Assembly: GCA_029948255.1 (NCBI GenBank)
Contig: JALIZF010001938.1
Location: 1,485,501 to 1,549,500, forward strand
Direction of reading: 5' to 3'
DNA: 64,000 nucleotides
Source: Telmatactis stephensoni
Taxonomy: Eukaryota; Cnidaria; Anthozoa; Actiniaria; Isophelliidae
Program-made: the position numbers and the translations under genes
Shown here: positions 46,660-58,214 of the stretch, one piece after another
Layout of the letters: each line of letters opens with the position of its first letter
Position numbering within the stretch: position 1 is the stretch's first letter
The notes under the pieces: model-generated
Told to the model about the DNA's origin: nothing
The model's input: only the letters and a program-made list of their open reading frames with translations
The model's database searches: none

Positions 46660-47382
46660 GATGAGATTTACACATAGGCCCAATTCAAGCTAATTCAAGT
46701 AATTTACACATATTATGTTGTACTGATTGCTTGGTGTATTTTAGATTTAAAAAAAATTCATTTGTATTCGTGCCACCTGAGTTCTTTCAATATGAAATAT
46801 GTCATATGCAGGAAGCATTTCTGAGAAGAAGTGAAAGTCGATCAAACAAGAAGTACATCTTTCATACCTAGCTGTCTTTACAATTGGAAGATGGGTCTAA
46901 CATTAATGATTTTAAAGGACTTAATTGCAAGACTATTTATGAATGTAAATAATTTATCAATGAAGTTTTAACCACTGTGTAATATTAAAGAAGCTAAAGA
47001 GTCCTAATAGACCAATAATAATAAAAAATGTTATCATAGAGTAACCCGTAATGATGATTGATATCTTAGGTTTTGCCATTGTGCGGTCTTAGCAACTCCG
47101 TTCTGCCTAAAATAGCCAAATAACCAGCTTCTGAGGCTCTGCATGGTTATATGATTGTTTCGTTTTCCCTGGAGACAAAAATAAAAGAGTTATCACTGCT
47201 TGATATAACAGGCCTGAGATATAGCTGCTAGAAGACACTCAAACTCAAATTTACTATCATGTGAAAACCACTGTAACACTGACTCCCGAAAACATGATGT
47301 TACTTTTTGCAACGTGCGTTGCACACAATTAGCCTGAGCGCGAAACCCAAGCTGTATGTTTAAAGAGACAATTTGTGAAATA

Positions 47383-47615
47383 GGGGGGATGTTTACATGG
47401 CACTAGGATCATTCTATAGCAAGCAAATCATCCTACCTGCTATACATTTACTGCATTCTCTCTACATGGAAATGTGTGTCTTCAAACTTCTTCGAAGTTC
47501 GGGTACTAGGATCATCCTACTAAACAAAATGCAGTAAATGTATAGCAAGTAGGATGATTCGTCTGCTAGGATGATCCTAGTGCTAGGATGATTCTAGTGC
47601 CATGTAAACACCCCC
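47383..47615. mobile_element. TIR MITE, GGGGGTGTTTACATG family, copy 1
   Basis: GGGGGGATGTTTACATGGCA and TGCCATGTAAACACCCCC are inverted; the interior repeats CTAGGATCATCCTA and CAGTAAATGTATAGCA. The relative at 62606-63228 carries a SINE. Confidence 0.85.
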
Positions 47616-48105
47616 TTAATAGTCTGAAACGCCAGTCACAGCTGTTCAACAAATTAACGTACAAAGTCCATTCAGAAAGGTTTTCACGTCAGAGTATCGA
47701 ACAGCTCAACGGAGATGCGATAAAAATTATTCCAAGCATAGTAGTACAATACAAAATATGGCAAGGAATCAGGAATTAACTATCAGCATTTTTCCGCCTA
47801 ACATCCGACAGACATGATCTCACTAATGAGAGAAGTTGTGACTCTAATTTAGTCATATTGAAATAACTTGTATTACCGAGAACGCGTTCAGGCCTAAAAA
47901 TTGTTGTTGCTTGTACACAAACCTAAAAAAATTGATCAGGACAAGGTCTTCCATGTGAAAGCAAACATCATCAAAATTAAAAATGCAGACATTGTTTACA
48001 TCTTTATTCCAAAGCAAGTTTTACATGAAGTCTGAACAAGTGCTCCATCGATGCATAACACAGGAGTTCCTTCAATCTCGTACCCAGAGCCCACGTTACT
48101 TTCGG

Positions 48106-48703
48106 TCAATCTCGTACCCAGAGCCTGCGTTCCTCTTGGTCAGCGACCGAGAAACGAGAGGTTCTGGCCAACACAAATTTTTAGTCCGCTATTTGCGGAC
48201 TTGGCTTAACTGCGCATGTCAAGCTCAATCTGTGACAGAAAATTGCTGATGGAGAGCTTATTTTTATGCACCGTATTTAGAAATATACTCAGAGGTAAAG
48301 AATGATATTTATGTGAGTCATTTGTGTGATTTATTTCACGTTTTGAAGTCTGTCAAGTGAATTTGAATCGATAGTCCAACGGCCCTCTTCGAAGCACGAC
48401 GTCCTCAGTTCAACGACCAACGGGCCACAAATCTCCTATTAAAACTGCACTAAATCTTATCGCTTGCTCACGTCCTCTCGACATCGAAGTAGTCTGATAA
48501 TCTTTTTATATTCTAACAATGGTTCAGGCTACCCTGAACAATTTTACTTATCGAAAATCGAAATATGCGAAGAATGTAAAATTCAAACGCTCCTTCTATT
48601 GTTCTGTCAACCAATCAGAGTGCTCCAAATAACTGTATTGGCCAGAGCCTCTCGTTTCTCGGTCGCTGACCAAGAGGAACGCAGGCTCTGGGTACGAGAT
48701 TGA
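48106..48703. mobile_element. TIR element, ATCTCGTACCCAGAGCC family
   Basis: TCAATCTCGTACCCAGAGCC and GGCTCTGGGTACGAGATTGA are inverted, with arms of about 65 bases (GGTCAGCGACCGAGAAACGA and inverse). A partial extra left end at 48072-48105 precedes it. I recall this terminal sequence as common in anthozoan genomes. Confidence 0.85.
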
Positions 48704-49443
48704 CTTTCGGTCTGCCGTCAATCACGTCGAGCATGCGCAATAACAATTTAACAATGTGTGAATGAGTGACTCATTTGCACATTCGACCCCTCACTATAAC
48801 TCGTGGATTTGCAATTCACGAGTTTAATTTAAAATGATTAATACTATTTTTTTCCTTTAAAAAATTGGCGAATACATACACTATATTTCGAAAAAAATTG
48901 TCAAAGCAGTTTGAAATATATAATCATCGACAAATATCTAATTTTTCTCTATTTCTGTATGTAAAGATAATGTCATGATCATACATTCTGAGGAATTACC
49001 TTAAAATTATATTTTATATTGATACTAGTTATAAAAATATAATACATGACTGATTTGATTTCTTCGCACGGAGAAAGCTATGGCCATTTTTCAAGGCGTT
49101 ACGTGAAAGACAACCCTTAGAAATATGAGGGGATGACGTCAATATAACTTTTACACTTGTAATTTATAATGTAGCTATTGTTTTAGCTGCCAAGAACAAT
49201 ATCTCTACACTTGTAAATAACAAGTCGCTTAACGTTTTATTTAAATAATTCCAGGAAGTTACATTATTTCACCATTCAGTTGACCTCCTACAGACTTCTC
49301 ATATTTGTGGATTAGAAACGATTTCAAGACTTGAGTAGTTTAAGTACATCTCACGGATTATGTTGTCTTGTACGACTTGATAAGTTTAGTTTCTACAAGG
49401 TAATTATGTAGGAAAAAAATCACATTACACCTGCTCTATCTGA

Positions 49444-51738
49444 TCTGTCCTACTGTACTTATTACGATTTCGGTTAGAATTCCTTGACTGTTATCCTAAT
49501 GGCATTGTTCTATGTGGCGGAGACCTGAACCATCTGAATTTGGACACCTTGTCAATTATGTCTGGTCTTTCTGCCTTAGTGAAATTTCCAACTAGAGGAA
49601 ATGCAGTCCTGGATAACTGTTTAACTAATAGACCAGAACTGTTTAATGAACCTGCACCTTATCAAGTTTTAACTAAAACGGACCATACTGCTGTGATCCT
49701 TCCTCCTGGCATTAAACTGAAACCTATACGCACAAAATATATCTTTAGGGACTATAGAGAACATCGAAAGATAAAGTTTGGAAGGTTAATTGAAGAACAA
49801 GACTGGTCACACGTAGTGCATGCGAAGGATGTTGACTGTGCAACGGATTTGTTAAATGAAACTGTACACTCAATAATGGACGAATGTTTTCCTGCACGAA
49901 CTATTTCATTATCCTCAAGAGATCCACCTTGGATGTCGCCACTTGTCAAATATTTATTGAAGAAGAAAAACAAAGCTACTAATCAAGGAAAAGCTACAAA
50001 GGCAGCAGAACTTTCAAGTAAGGTTTCTAAACTTATCGCTACAAATAGAAAAACTTTGGGTACTGATGCAGCTATGGGATCTTCACATTGGTGGCGTAAG
50101 GTGGATAATCTCTCACTGAGAAAACATAATCCATCTCCTGTTTGTGATAAGGACTTTTTAGTTGGCCTGAATGATTTTTTTGGAAATCTGTGTGAGGATG
50201 CTGATTATCAAGAACCTGTGCCACTCCAGATTGACCCTAATACACACTCAGCACCTAGGTTGTGGGAACATGATGTTATGATGGCCTTATCTAAGATAAA
50301 AAAGACAGCCTCTGGTCCAGATTGCATACCATACTGGGTGTGGAAAGATAATGCCACGATCCTTGCACCTATTATAACAACTATTTGGAATTTATCACTT
50401 TCTTCACACACCTGGCCGAAAGCTTGGAAGGTATCAAATATCAACCCTCTCCCTAAGGTTGATGCTCCAGCTGATTATCAGGATTACCGGGGAATCAATA
50501 TTACTCCAGTGATTGCCAGATGTTTTGAAAAAGTTGTTTATCGCAAATTCATGAAACAAATTTTGGAAGTTAATATATGTCCAAGCCAATTTGCTTATAG
50601 AGACAGTTGTAGTTGTATTGATGCTATGATAACTATGCAATATAACACACTCAAATCACTGGATAAAAAGGAGAATAGATGTGTTAGATTATTTACTATG
50701 GATTTCTCTAAGGCGTTTGATAATGTTAAATATTCATTACTCAGTCAGAAACTTAAAGCATTAAATCTTAACCCTTAAATTTAAATAATTGGTATCTAAA
50801 TTTTTTGAAAGATAGGAAACAGCGTGTGGTTTTTAAAGGCACAGTTTGTGATTGGCAAAATGTAAACAAGGGCACCACACAAGGAAGTGTCAGTGGCCCA
50901 CACCTTTTTAATATTTTTATTAACGATCTTACTATTAGAGATAACCCATGCACTTCAGTGGTTAAATATGCCAATGATACTACTCTCTTATGTGCTGTTA
51001 ATAATTCTAGTTTTGATTATTCTATTGATTTGGTTGAACAGTATATGAATTGGTCAAAGAACAACAGCATGCTATGTAATGTTAAAAAGTGCAAGGAATT
51101 GATTTTCAGAAAGAAGAATTGCACAGAAGCTTTTGCACCTATTAATAATATCCAGCAGGTTGATTCTTTAAGATTACTGGGAGTTACTTTTCAAAGCAAT
51201 TGCAGGTTTAATGAACATGTTAAGTCTAAATTAGTTGAAGCAAATAGGGGATTACACATATTGAGATGTTTACGGAAAGAGGGTTATACCCAGGATGAGG
51301 TAGACTATTTTTTCAACTCTGTAATATTACCTAAAATAACATATGGCTTACCTATTTATGGTGCTTCTCCACCTGAACTTACAGTTGTACAAAATTTTCT
51401 AAAACGCTGCTTTAAGCGTAAGTATATATCCTATTTTATTGATATACAAGATTTAGTGCATAAATTCGATTATACTATTTTTAAGAAAGTAAGTAATAAG
51501 TCTAGTCACCCTCTCTTTCAATTTTTACCAAAGACAAAGCAGTCATCATACTTTTTGAGAAATAAGAGTAGTTTATTGCCTAGAGTTAATACAGTAAGGT
51601 TTAAGAACAGTTTTATAAACAGATTATATTTTAAACATAAATTGGCTATTTAACTTATTTATCATAGATTTTGTAGATGTATGTATTGATATGTATTGAT
51701 ATGTATTGATATGTATTTTTATCAATATGAAATAAAGA

Positions 51739-51769
<31 letters not shown>
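49444..51769 (+). pseudogene. Non-LTR retrotransposon (LINE), endonuclease C-terminus plus reverse transcriptase, decayed
   Basis: The open frame from 49444 starts inside an endonuclease domain (VLCGGDLNHLNL, later TDHTAVILPPG). The reverse transcriptase follows: DYQDYRGINITP, FAYRDSCSCIDAM, then MDFSKAFDNVKYSLL (motif A). A frameshift near 50,775 breaks the frame; it resumes with KDRKQRVVFKG and GTTQGSVSGPHLFNIFINDL. The catalytic YADD box reads YAND, so the key Asp is Asn. The C-terminal part (ITYGLPIYGASPPELT, VNTVRFKNSFINRL) ends at TAA 51653. A GAAATAAAGACATTATTATT tail with an ATT run closes it. The 5' end is truncated. It looks like a CR1/L2-group element. Both lesions suggest it cannot copy itself. 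Confidence 0.88.
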
Positions 51770-53644
51770 TCGCCATAAACTATAGGGCGTCCTTGTCAAG
51801 TTCTGCTCGCCATATACTTTTCATGTTTCAAGTAGAATTGAGAATACCGAGAATGACGGAAAAGCAAAGAAATTAGGAGACAAAGAAAATTGTAGAGATT
51901 ATAATTTAAAAAATGACAGGCAGGCTACAAGCACGTGACCATAGTTCAGTTGACGGACAGGTGTTAATTTGGGCAAGTGAGCTCGGCTGGTGAACAATTA
52001 ACGTATCCGAGTTGAAGGTCTCGCTTACGTTAAACGAATTTGTCGCCTTATTTAATTTTGGAAATAGGGAACTTAAACTTCTACAGCGACGTTTTAATGG
52101 CATAAAGCAATGACTTTTTTGAAATTAAGAAATACATTAACTGAATGTGTGAAAGGATTCTGCCAAAATAAGATTAAAAGTTAAATTTCTATTCTTTATT
52201 GAGGACGGGACATTTGAGAAATCTTGACAATCTCAGTTTTCTCTTTGAAAATCAAGGGATCTTACGAAAAATGCTTGGCGATAAAACAGTGATTATTTTA
52301 AGCTTTTTATCACATTTAGTAGAATAATGCATTCAGTAATCAGTCAAATTACACTTATAGCAATGACCGACGGATACATAGAGAATACTTCATGATTATA
52401 TTGGAAAGTGCGCGCGTACGGTTTTTATTCACGAGTTGTGAAGTATCATAAAACGAACGAGTGAGGAACGAGCGAGTGAGTTTTATGATACGAAATAACG
52501 AGTGAATAAAAACTGTACAAAGCACTTTCCATGGTGTTTTCTGTTTACCATATGCATATCGAGATTTCTATAAATTTTTGTGATTTTGCTCTGAAAATGG
52601 TGTGCTTTTCCATGGTCAAGATTTTCATTTGAAAAAGCACAAAAATTCTACTAGATAAATTGAAATTACAAACAGATGTCAAAACCAAAACCAAAATAAT
52701 ATTTGTATTTAAAGTAATTTACAGTGTAAATTTATTATTCTTTTCTGTGTAACTGAACATGGACTTTTTGCTCTGTGACAGACGTTTGTTTACAAGATGA
52801 GCAAAAACAATACGAAGAATTCCAGAGTTCATTCCAAGACAAACTTATGGCCGTCAAATTCACGCCCGTTAAACATACCTGGCGTTTCAAATGTCCCTCG
52901 AAACTTGATATAAATTATCTTGAACTTATTTATCAGTGTTTTCCTCCAAGAGTTTGTCTAAAAGAGCTCAGTTGGACTAAATTTCCATTCAGTGTCTGTC
53001 ATTCAATGTCCAATGTATCCTCCTTTGTTTTTGCAGCACAGCGCGTTGTTTTGAAAATCTTTTTTTCCCATAGAGCTCTTCTTTTTGTATGACATCATGA
53101 CTTTTGTGGTTAATAAAGCTTATCTACTTGAATTTTTACTGAAGAAAGCTAGATTAAAATTGAATGCGAAGACTGAAAATCCTTCGATAAAAAGTCATGC
53201 TGAGAGGAGCAAGTTTGACGAGAAACTTTCATCAGAAATGAAGTCGCTTCTGATTGGACGTATCGTTTTTCTCACACGTGAAAAAACGATACGCGCGCGC
53301 ATTCTGATTGGCTAAAAACAATGAACGGTCGAAAATAGTCCAGTTCCGACATATGCTTCACCTGCCTTATACAAAGGATTTAGAACGAGGCTGCGTGCTA
53401 AAACTTTTGTCTTGTTACCAATGACTGAGTTTTATGCACGTAGCTAGCTAGCATCGTCTTGATACTTTTGGCAAGTGAAGTGCAATTCGGAAGTCGACTA
53501 TTTTAGTGAGTAAATCTCGATATGTATATAATAAAATGAGATATTGGTTAATTGCATGTATATTACTAAGACATCTGTCAGCAGAAGTAAAAACGAAAGG
53601 CACCATGGAGCTGTAAAACTGTAATCAACTTTTGCCAAATCACC
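51770..53644. other. Intergenic between LINE and GPCR
   Basis: It holds a TIR element at 52402-52531 and a GTATCGTTTTT / AAAAACGATAC hairpin near 53264-53292. An open stretch at 52775-53090 follows an acceptor-like CTGTGACAG but matches no family and has no partner exon. Confidence 0.5.
52402..52531. mobile_element. TIR MITE, TGGAAAGTGC ends
   Basis: TGGAAAGTGCGCGCGTACGG and CTGTACAAAGCACTTTCCA are inverted, followed inside by TTTTTATTCACGAG / GAGTGAATAAAAA and GTATCATAAAAC / GTTTTATGATAC. Confidence 0.8.
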
Positions 53645-54559
53645 ATGAATAACTCGTCTTGGTTCGACCAGCGTTCAAACTTTTGTTTGGAATCGGCCAG
53701 AAACCCAACATCCATATCAACATCAGTTATTAATGGTTTCTTTTCTCCTGTGGCCGTGATGCTGAACTTCACGATTGTGTTTTTAATATGCCGCACATCA
53801 TCTCTTCAAAATCCCGCGAATTTCATGCTTGTTGGACTGTCCTCTGTAGACTTTTTCACGGGTTTGATTTTACAACCTGTGTTCGTTGTTCGTGAAGTAT
53901 ATTATTTGAGATGTAACGTGAAAACGACGGAATTCTTTGATGGTCTGTTGCTGTCGTTGATGATACTTTGTAGTGGAAGTGCATTTGCTATCATTGCTGG
54001 AGTAAGCGTGGAAATGATGCTTGCTCTGCATTTTCATCTTCGCTATCAATCCATCATTACAAATAGTCGTGTTGGGTTTTTCATCGCTTGTGTGTGGCTG
54101 TCTAGTGCTTTGCTTATGGTTCTAGTAAACGTTGCAGTTCATTTACAATTCATAAACTATGTAGCTGTTGTTATGTGTCCAATTTTCATAATCATCACTA
54201 TACTATCTCACATTCAAATATTCCTGACCGTCAGACGTCACAAAAGACAAATATCAGCTCAAAAAGCAAGCGTTCAAGGACACTCTATGTCAACCGATCA
54301 AGCCACAAGATTGAGGCGAATAGTTGACGAAACTAAGCGAGCAATCAGTTCAGCTATTGTTATTGGCCTACACTTCTTCTTTTACTCCCCTCAGTTCGTT
54401 CTTCAGTTGCACAAATTTGTCGATAACATCCATGGCTTACGACATTACTTTGGCTGCACAGAGACAATCATGTTTCTGAGAGCATCTGTCAATCCTCTTG
54501 TTTGGTTTTGGAAGAAAGCCGAACTAAGAGCCGCCTTAAAAATTTTGATTAAAACATGA
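53645..54559 (+). CDS. Intronless rhodopsin-class (class A) G-protein-coupled receptor
   Basis: A single exon of 304 aa with seven membrane segments. Asn41 in TM1 and the NPANFMLVGLSSVDF block with Asp69 (2.50) in TM2 are typical. TM4 has Trp151, TM5 Pro179, TM6 FFFYSPQF, and TM7 NPLVW (283-287) in place of NPxxY. The DRY motif at the end of TM3 is EMM (123-125), within SVEMMLALHFHLRY, so the arginine of the ionic lock is missing. N-terminal Asn2/Asn3 could be glycosylated. Short N-terminus and third loop resemble the adenosine/melanocortin-like orphan receptors expanded in cnidarians. The ligand cannot be inferred. The start has CACCATGAA, a good context. Confidence 0.88.
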   Translation: MNNSSWFDQRSNFCLESARNPTSISTSVINGFFSPVAVMLNFTIVFLICRTSSLQNPANFMLVGLSSVDFFTGLILQPVFVVREVYYLRCNVKTTEFFDGLLLSLMILCSGSAFAIIAGVSVEMMLALHFHLRYQSIITNSRVGFFIACVWLSSALLMVLVNVAVHLQFINYVAVVMCPIFIIITILSHIQIFLTVRRHKRQISAQKASVQGHSMSTDQATRLRRIVDETKRAISSAIVIGLHFFFYSPQFVLQLHKFVDNIHGLRHYFGCTETIMFLRASVNPLVWFWKKAELRAALKILIKT

Positions 54560-54649
54560 CTTCTACCATCGAGTACTCGAGGAGATGGGAAGCTTGTGGG
54601 AAGGAAATTCTTTATCGTTGGAGGCGAATAGACAATGGAAATGGAAATG

Positions 54650-55010
54650 GAAATGAGCTTTTATCACGTAATTCCAAAAGTCACAGTACTGAAATATAAT
54701 TATTATAGCTGGAAAGAGCACGTCAAAATTAGTAAAACTGTGAAGTTTGAATGAAGTAACTTTCAAACTCACGAAGATATGAATTTTCCAAAATCGAAAT
54801 TTTGTATGAAAACATTCGCTGGTAGGCAAGAGATGCCTACCAGCAAAGTTCCTTACAAATTCACACTTTTCAAAAATTCATATTCTCGCGAGTTTTGGAT
54901 TTAATTCTTTCAAACTTCGCTGCCTTGCTAATTTTAACATGCTCTTTCCAGCTATGGTAATTCTTTCTCTGTTTTACGAATTTAAAAATACCTGATAAAA
55001 GCTCATTCTC
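54650..55010. mobile_element. Fold-back element
   Basis: GAGCTTTTATCACG / CTGATAAAAGCTC form the outer ends; AGCTGGAAAGAGCACGTCAA at 54708 and TGCTCTTTCCAGCT at 54941 the inner ones. The centre is a GCTGGTAGGCA / TGCCTACCAGC hairpin at about 54819-54845. Confidence 0.7.
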
Positions 55011-55462
55011 GGGCGCATATACATTATGGACAAGTAACATTCAGCTATAGAAGGCATTACTGCACCACTACGAGATGTATCAGTGAGCGTGTATTACTTT
55101 ATTAATTTTGTTTAATTTTGAAGCCCGAGATAATCTTTAATTATTTTAAAGCAAAAATGCATAGCCCAAAATGACAGACTTTTAGAAGGTACTTAGGTGA
55201 GTGCCTAGAAATGTCAAAGTTCCACTACAATATTAATTCTCATTACCCTGAGATATTTGCTTTTGAGTAGACAGAAAATATAGCATTTCCGGATCATCAT
55301 CAGAATGAGTACAGTTCTTTGAAGCAATCTAACAATTTTAGCATATTATGTCACTATTACCGAAGTTAGTCATTAGTTTGTCAGAGTTGATAGAGATAAC
55401 TCTGGTTTTGTCGCACCAAAGAGCCTGAGAAAACTCTTGTGTACGGCGGCCGAGAGCAGCCA

Positions 55463-55577
55463 TCAAAATTTGTTTTTAGAATTTAAAATTCATTTTCAAA
55501 AACCAAAATTCGTTTTGAAAAATCAAAATTGATTTAAAAAATCAAAATTCGTTTTCAAAAATCAAAATTCATTTTAA
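55463..55577. repeat. Minisatellite, about 20-bp unit
   Basis: About six units of ATCAAAATTCGTTTTCAAAA with variation. Confidence 0.85.
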
Positions 55578-56581
55578 ACCAAAGGTAGCATATGACTAAC
55601 TTGTGGATTGATAATTGTCGATAGCGAAGCTTCACGACTCGGACAAACAAACCGAATTTTCAGTCTCCTTGAGCCCGATTTCGGTACTTTGGATTTCAAA
55701 TCAGTGCAAGAAAGTGGCAATTCAGGTTTTTACACAGAAATAGGTCATCGAATGTCTAAATTCAGCAATTTTCGTAATTTAATATTTCACTTTCTTGTTG
55801 TAAATTCAATCTTTGTTTGCCTATTTAAATTTTATCTACTCAGTTTGATAATTTAAAATTTCCCATTGTTTCTTTTCTGGAATCCAATAAAACGGTGCTG
55901 TTTTCTTATTTTCAAATATTGCACTGAAAATTGAAAATTGTCGCACTCTTGAAAATTTTGTTCTTGTTCTCTTAATAACGAAAATTCGAAATTAATGCCA
56001 TACCTCTCTCCTCGAAAACAGACTCCTTGGGAGCAGAATTTTCACATCTTTGTGTGCACTAGCCTGTGCAAAATGACCTGGGAGCCTTAAGAGTTGCAAT
56101 TGGTACAAAATTTAATCCATCATATATTATCTCTGCAAATGTCTCAAGTGTACAGCTGACCCAGATGTTTGAAACTAGTAGTTTAACATTAACTTGAGCC
56201 TGAAGAAAACCCAATGTAAGAGACAAGACACTATATTGAATCAACCCGCCAATTAATGGCAAACATAACTCGTGGATTGAGCTATATAGTTGCAGAGGCT
56301 ACATATGAAATCCCAAGGGTTTATGACCATCTATTGTTTCCGCACCACTAACTATCACTTGACTGATGAAGGCTGTGAGACACAGTCGAAATATTTCAAG
56401 GTAAATCTTTTTTGCTCTGAGTACCTTATACATCTGTTTATTATTATGCCAGAGCAAGGGAACAATCTATTTTCGAGTATTTTTATCGTTTGATCTACGT
56501 TACGGTATGGTTGGAATTCTCGTGACGCAATACAGGCATTCGTTTATCTATTACTTGTAATTTACGTAATTTTCTAAATCT

Positions 56582-56706
56582 GTGTACTTTACTCGTATGT
56601 ACTTGTATGCCACTCGTATGTATTCGTATGTCTTTTGTATGTAATGCGTATGTACTCGTATGTACTCGTATGTTGCTTGTATGTACCCGTATGTGACCCG
56701 TGTATA
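56582..56706. repeat. Minisatellite, 10-bp unit
   Basis: About twelve degenerate units of ACTCGTATGT. Confidence 0.85.
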
Positions 56707-58214
56707 GTTTTAGCAACGATCATAATGTATTCAAATTTGCAATAACAAAACTACACATGAAGATCATTAAAGTGTTTAACTCGTCAAACAAAGTGTACTT
56801 TACATTTCTGTACCCCGACCTAGTTTCCACGTAAAGTGCAAAATCGTGAACATATCAGGGCGAAAATTCAGGGAGTGTTCACAAAAAAAGTTAGAGTGCA
56901 CGCAGTTATGCGTCTAGCTGTTGTTTTGTGTAAGGATAATTCAAAAGACAAATATATACTACACAGAAAATAATCTTAGACGTCTGTTCAAAGAAACTCA
57001 TATAAGAGTAATTGAGTGGGTCACGAGACAACGGCTATCTAGCTTTGGATGACAGGAACAAAATCATTTTACTTTACGAAGAAGAAAGCTAGACTGTTAT
57101 GCGTGCAGCCTGTCCGCCGTAATGTGATCATAAAGAGCCAATGATCTAAACATTTTTCAGAACTGTGTACCTCCCACTGGTTGTACCATATAGATAAATC
57201 CTAGTCATCGTGGTTTGTACTATCTATATATATATACACATTTAGGGAGTTTGCATGAACAATTTCATCCAGGGCTGAGTTCGTCATGGGACAAGACCGA
57301 CGACAAGACCGACAACGGACCGGGACAAGAATGTTTTACATGACTGTCCATTTTTCTTGTCCTGGACGACTGAAATTCCTTCGTCCACGGCTAAAACTCG
57401 TCTGGTGACGAGCTCGGCCTGGGATAAAATCGCCTTTTAGATATAGAATTGAAAAAATAATATCCAATGCCATGAGAAAATGAGGTACGACAAGGAATCT
57501 ACCGGTTCTGTGACCATCATAGAAGGACTCGATATATTTCGGAAGAGTCAACCTGATTGGTCAGATAATGCCAGGGGAGGTGGCACATAGTCCCCTAAGC
57601 GAGGTTAATGCGAAGGCAACAAGTTTGGTATTGCGTGAACATGGTAAAGAAGGACCGGACGTATATTCTGTAATTGTAATTGTAATAAATTGAAATTACT
57701 GGGTTGATTTTATTTAACCCTCCTAAAAGTTGCATACAGCCACATATTAACAACCCCAGTTCTATTGTTTTCTTTTGTTTCTATATGAGACTAGCTACTA
57801 AACTTTTTACTGCAATGGTTTCATTGGTTGAGCAAAAGAACAAAGATCGAAAAAATGTTTACATTAAAAACTATGAGCACCCATTCTTATAAGCAACTAG
57901 CTCTATATATAGTTAGTTGGGACCAATTTTTGAGTTGTTGAGTTTGACTTACTTATGAGCTTCGACTGTACAATATCAGTAAAAGAGGTAAAGCAACCTT
58001 ATTTAATGTTGCAACAGTGATTCAACTGACGAACTTGAGTGCACACCATCCCCCTCTCAAAGTTACATAGATTAGAGAGGTCTAAACAAGTGCGTGAAGT
58101 GAAATGGTGATCGGGATCTCTCACTTAGAAAGCCTTTCACTTATCAACTAAGCTATAGCTGCATCTAGAGTCTTGCCATATAATTATGTACAAGCAGCAA
58201 CAGTTAAGCTGCTT

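Larger units (their letters stand above)
46660..49443. other. Intergenic downstream of ACOT7
   Basis: It holds the ACOT7 3' untranslated region, a MITE at 47383-47615 and a long TIR element at 48106-48703. The stretch 48710-49440 is AT-rich and shows nothing I can name. Confidence 0.5.
54560..58214. other. Intergenic between the two receptor genes
   Basis: It holds a fold-back at 54650-55010, minisatellites at 55463-55577 and 56582-56706, and repeat-like DNA around 57260-57600 (GACAAGACCGACGAC). On the minus strand 58,100-58,165 has a weak tRNA-like stretch. No supportable gene is seen. Confidence 0.5.

Noticed and set aside
52029..52103. Possible minus-strand first exon beginning MPLKRRCRSLSS with a GTAAGC donor
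   Set aside because: Looks plausible but no downstream exon was found and a LINE fills the space; too weak to list as a gene.
52775..53092. 106-codon open stretch after an acceptor-like CTGTGACAG
   Set aside because: No recognisable domain, no partner exon, and the better-looking alternative frame (MSKNNTKNSR...) stops after 38 codons.
58100..58165. Minus-strand tRNA-like stretch (TAGCTTAGTTGATAAGTG and GAGATCCCGATCACC)
   Set aside because: Cannot be folded by eye into a full cloverleaf and the B box is poor; at most an old SINE head.
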